A stretch of DNA of 24,658 nt from JAWWPY01 sp964412845. Lineage in GTDB: Bacteria; Actinomycetota; Actinomycetes; Streptosporangiales; Streptosporangiaceae. The notes under the pieces were generated by a model that saw only the letters and a program-made list of their open reading frames with translations, was not told where the DNA came from and searched no databases. This document shows positions 22,283-24,658 of this stretch, one piece after another. Where the stretch lies: positions 1 through 24,658 of the forward strand of contig CAYPQM010000103.1 in the NCBI GenBank assembly GCA_964412845.1, read 5' to 3'. A program made the position numbers and the translations under genes. Each line of letters begins with the position of its first letter. Positions within the stretch are counted from its first letter, which is position 1.

Positions 22283-23782
22283 TCAGGCCAGTTCGACCAG
22301 GGGGAACACCCGGTTGCGGCGCGGCGGGCAGAGGAAGTTCTGCCGCCGGGTCGAAGTGATGAAACGCTCCAGGCCATTGTCGGTCGGGGCCACGCCGAAC
22401 TGCGCCTGCAGGTCGAGCGACGCCTGATTGACCCGCATGGTGCGGAAGAAGTCCGACGTCGGCACGAAGATGCTGAACTGCAGCTTCGGCTGGCTGCTGC
22501 CGCCGGGGACATCCATGTTGTCGAAGCCGGGGCCGTCCATCCGGATGTGCGCCGGCGTCCCGTCCGCGGCCCGCGACGAGCGCTGCAGGCAGGACAGGTG
22601 GCCCATCCGGCGCTCGTGCAGCCCCGTCGTCGGGTCGATGTTGGTGCCGATGCCGGCCGCCGTCCGCGCCGCGTAGCCCGGCCCGTTGTTGACGTTGTTC
22701 AGGAAGGCCGGGCCGCCGCCGTCAACGAACTGGTTGGTATTGCCCGGGACGCTGTTCGGCGCATGGAACATGTACTGGTTGCGTTCGACGAACGTGCCGT
22801 CATCGTCCGGCGGCGACGTGGGGGTGTCCATGTCGAACCACTGCAGCATGTCGATGATGTCGTGGGACAGGTGCTGGATCGAGCCGTTGTCGAAGTAGTC
22901 GCCGGCCTTGGCGTTGCTGAACTTGGCGGACGAATTGCCGGCGAATGTGCAGATCGCGGCGGGACCTGCCCCGTTGGTCTGCTGGTCGGCGAAGCCCATC
23001 CACATGGGCGACTGGTGCTGGATGAAGTTGGCGAACGGCAGGTTGTTCTGCTGGGCGACCGCCTGCGGCAACCCGATCTGGGCGAACATGTACCGGCTGG
23101 AGGTGAAGGTGAGCAGGCCGCTGAGGGTCGGGGACGCGGCGGACTGGCCCCGCAGCACGTTGCTGCCGCCAAACCAGGCCAGGACGTCGGAGACGAACGA
23201 CGGATTGTCGCTGCGGACCGTGATCAGCATGTCGTTCGACTCGATCGCGACCGGCACGTTGTAGCGCAGTTTGGTGATGCCGGGGTTGCTGGAACTCACG
23301 TCGGTCGGACTCGGCACCGCCTCCTCCAGCACGTACCGGCTGGTGTTCGAGAGCAGCCGGGGCAGGTGGCTGGAGACGAGGGTCCCGTTGAGCCCGCCGG
23401 AGAGCCGGTTGAAGTAGGGGATGCCGTACGAGATGAACGTCATGATGTTGGTGGCGTTGAACGCGTAGCTGGTTTCAAGCCTGTTCAGCGCGTTGGCCAG
23501 CATGGTCCGGTCGGCCGTGGTCGGGGTGCGCAGCAGCCGGGCGGTGATGAAGACCGTGTGCACCGGCGGCATCTGGAACTGCACCCCGGTGTCCGAGGTC
23601 TGCGGCGGCGTGGTCAGGAAGGCGCCGACGTCGAACTGGATGTCGGGCAGTGTCGTCGCCGCGGCCGCACGCTGCGGAGCCCAGGCCAGCGGCCCGGCGA
23701 TCTCGAGCGCGCCGGCCGCCAGGGCCAGGGCGCTCGCGCTCTTGATGGCCGTGCGCCGGGTAAGCAAATGGGGTTGATCCAT
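22283..23782 (-). CDS. Tat-exported protein of unknown function with a DyP-like GFAD motif
   Basis: A 499-residue protein starting with a twin-arginine signal: RR at 9-10 in LLTRRTAIKSASALALAAGALEIAG, with cleavage likely near the AAAATTLP segment (about 40-45). The mature part begins LPDIQFDVGAFLTTP, then VHTVFITARLLRTPTTADRTMLANALNRLE. It contains MWMGFADQQTNGAG (GFAD at 263-266) and GSIQHLSHDIIDMLQWFDMD (His304, His307). I recognise it as a conserved actinobacterial Tat-secreted protein (DUF7405-like, from memory). The GFAD segment resembles the GxxDG motif of dye-decolorizing peroxidases and a histidine follows, so a distant heme-peroxidase relation is possible but unproven. Tat export suggests a folded, perhaps cofactor-bearing protein. 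The ATG at 23782 has AAGGGAG about 8 nt upstream; the frame is open to 23866. Confidence 0.85.
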   Translation of the reverse strand: MDQPHLLTRRTAIKSASALALAAGALEIAGPLAWAPQRAAAATTLPDIQFDVGAFLTTPPQTSDTGVQFQMPPVHTVFITARLLRTPTTADRTMLANALNRLETSYAFNATNIMTFISYGIPYFNRLSGGLNGTLVSSHLPRLLSNTSRYVLEEAVPSPTDVSSSNPGITKLRYNVPVAIESNDMLITVRSDNPSFVSDVLAWFGGSNVLRGQSAASPTLSGLLTFTSSRYMFAQIGLPQAVAQQNNLPFANFIQHQSPMWMGFADQQTNGAGPAAICTFAGNSSAKFSNAKAGDYFDNGSIQHLSHDIIDMLQWFDMDTPTSPPDDDGTFVERNQYMFHAPNSVPGNTNQFVDGGGPAFLNNVNNGPGYAARTAAGIGTNIDPTTGLHERRMGHLSCLQRSSRAADGTPAHIRMDGPGFDNMDVPGGSSQPKLQFSIFVPTSDFFRTMRVNQASLDLQAQFGVAPTDNGLERFITSTRRQNFLCPPRRNRVFPLVELA

Positions 23783-24145
23783 GACACGTCTCCCTTGGGT
23801 AGGTGGCGGGGGGGAGAGACCGCGCCAAACATAGAGCCGGCCCACGCCGCGGTAGACCTTCGGCAAGATGACATTTTTGTCATTCTTTACCTGGCCTCTG
23901 TTGACGGCCGCACCCGATAAGCGAGTCCGCTAGATAGAACGCGATCTGACCTGGTGGTACGGCGTTCCGGCGAGCTGCATGAGACGCGGGCAGCCAATCT
24001 CACGGTCGCCCGATGCCATTTGGGCCGATGAAATTTACAGCAACCGGGCGAGCATGATGATCGAATAACTTGGCCATCTCAGGACGCCGCACGCCACGCC
24101 AGCACCATTACTTCCAGGTAATGACTCAGCGCTTCCGCGCCATTG
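23783..24145. promoter_or_regulatory. Intergenic region between cbs and the Tat protein gene
   Basis: No convincing gene is seen in these 363 bp, which are AT-richer than their neighbours. A perfect dyad ATGACA-TTTT-TGTCAT at 23868-23883 lies 85 bp upstream of the Tat gene ATG and is a candidate operator. Near the cbs end, CATTAC (24106-24111) pairs with GTAATG (24118-24123), and GCGC at 24129-24132 with GCGC at 24137-24140; these may end the cbs transcript. No clear promoter pair could be fixed. Confidence 0.45.
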
Positions 24146-24658
24146 TCATGAACTTCCCGCGAGGAATGTCAGCAGGTCCTGCCGGGTGATCATGCCGGAC
24201 GGACGGCCGTCCACCAGGACCACCGCCGCCCCCGCCTTCTCCAGCGCCTCGACCGCACGGCTCACCGGCTCGCCGGAGCCAACCGTGGGCAGCGGCGCCG
24301 ACATGTGGCCACCCACCGCATCCTGCGGGGTGGCCCGGCCGGAGACCAGCGCGTCGAGCAGGTCGCGTTCCACGACGGAGCCGATCACCTCCGCGGCCAT
24401 CACCGGGGGCTCCTCCTTCATCACCGGCAACTGTGACACGTTGTACTCGCGCAGGATCCCGATCGCGGCCCCGACGGTCTCCTCTGGGTGGGCGTGCACG
24501 AACTCGGGGAGCCCGGCCTGCTTGCGGGCCAGCACGTCGCCGACCTTGGGCTCGGTGGTCTCCGCGTTGAGGAAGCCGTAGTCAGCCATCCACTCGTCGC
24601 TGAAGATCTTCGACAGGTAGCCCCGGCCGCCGTCCGGCAGCAGCACGACGATGACGTC
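24146..24658 (-). CDS. cbs: Cystathionine beta-synthase, C-terminal CBS-domain part (5' end outside window)
   Basis: The frame is open to the right edge, so only the last 170 residues are seen and the PLP catalytic domain is missing. The segment starts DVIVVLLPDGGRGYLSKIFSDEWMADYGFL, the conserved end of the catalytic domain of cystathionine beta-synthase. Two CBS motifs follow (about 50-110: AHPEETVGAAIGILREYNVSQLPVMKE...IGSVVERDLLDALVSG; and about 115-168: PTVGSGEPVSRAVEALEKAGAAVVLVDGRPSGMITRQDLLTFLAG), the regulatory Bateman module. The enzyme condenses serine and homocysteine to cystathionine. metB is 2 kb downstream on the same strand, separated by the Tat protein gene. A separate CBS-domain protein is unlikely given the catalytic tail. 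Confidence 0.92.
   Translation of the reverse strand, partial: DVIVVLLPDGGRGYLSKIFSDEWMADYGFLNAETTEPKVGDVLARKQAGLPEFVHAHPEETVGAAIGILREYNVSQLPVMKEEPPVMAAEVIGSVVERDLLDALVSGRATPQDAVGGHMSAPLPTVGSGEPVSRAVEALEKAGAAVVLVDGRPSGMITRQDLLTFLAGSS

Noticed and set aside
23884..24145. A small gene between cbs and the Tat protein gene
   Set aside because: No frame has a start with a ribosome binding site, sensible length and normal third-position GC.

Overview
The window is about 24.7 kb of high-GC DNA with actinomycete gene organisation. Support for Actinomycetota comes from a mycothiol S-conjugate amidase (mca; mycothiol is restricted to this phylum), frequent GTG and one likely TTG start, GTGA stop/start overlaps, TAGGAT-type -10 boxes next to start codons, and an actinobacterial MoxR/VWA pair. 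I cannot name the genus. A run of exactly 100 N at 19231-19330 marks an assembly gap, so the source is a draft genome.

Layout, left to right: (1) the 3' part of a GH35 beta-galactosidase (+), convergent with a single-domain rhodanese (-). (2) A minus-strand pair, SNF2 helicase then SWIM zinc-finger protein, with overlapping stop and start, divergent from a GNAT acetyltransferase (+). (3) mca plus a small membrane protein (-, GTGA overlap), divergent from greA (+). (4) A perfect 22-bp-arm hairpin between greA and a convergent DHA2-type MFS exporter (-); the exporter is divergent from its probable TetR regulator, with two operator-like sites between them. (5) An Lrp/AsnC regulator (-) divergent from 4-hydroxyphenylpyruvate dioxygenase (+). 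(6) Threonine dehydratase ilvA and a ROK-family sugar kinase (-). (7) A MoxR AAA+ ATPase and its VWA partner (+); the VWA protein carries an 18-bp tandem repeat array broken by the assembly gap. (8) Two small membrane proteins (+), convergent with metB (-). (9) A Tat-exported protein of unknown function (-) and the C-terminal CBS-domain part of cystathionine beta-synthase (-), which runs off the right edge.

Functional links: metB and cbs make and use cystathionine in transsulfuration, and mca uses the cysteine-derived thiol mycothiol for detoxification. From memory, cbs, metB, greA and mca also lie close together in Mycobacterium tuberculosis (Rv1077-Rv1083), so this looks like an expanded version of an old actinobacterial neighbourhood. 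ilvA and hpd add amino-acid catabolism, and the MFS/TetR pair is a self-contained efflux module.

The least explained items are the PGSTAT repeat hinge of the VWA protein, the 22-bp-arm hairpin, the Tat protein with a GFAD motif resembling dye-decolorizing peroxidases, the SNF2-SWIM pair, and several short near-tandem duplications at gene junctions that often contain both stop codons. I saw no tRNA, rRNA, CRISPR array, insertion sequence or phage gene.
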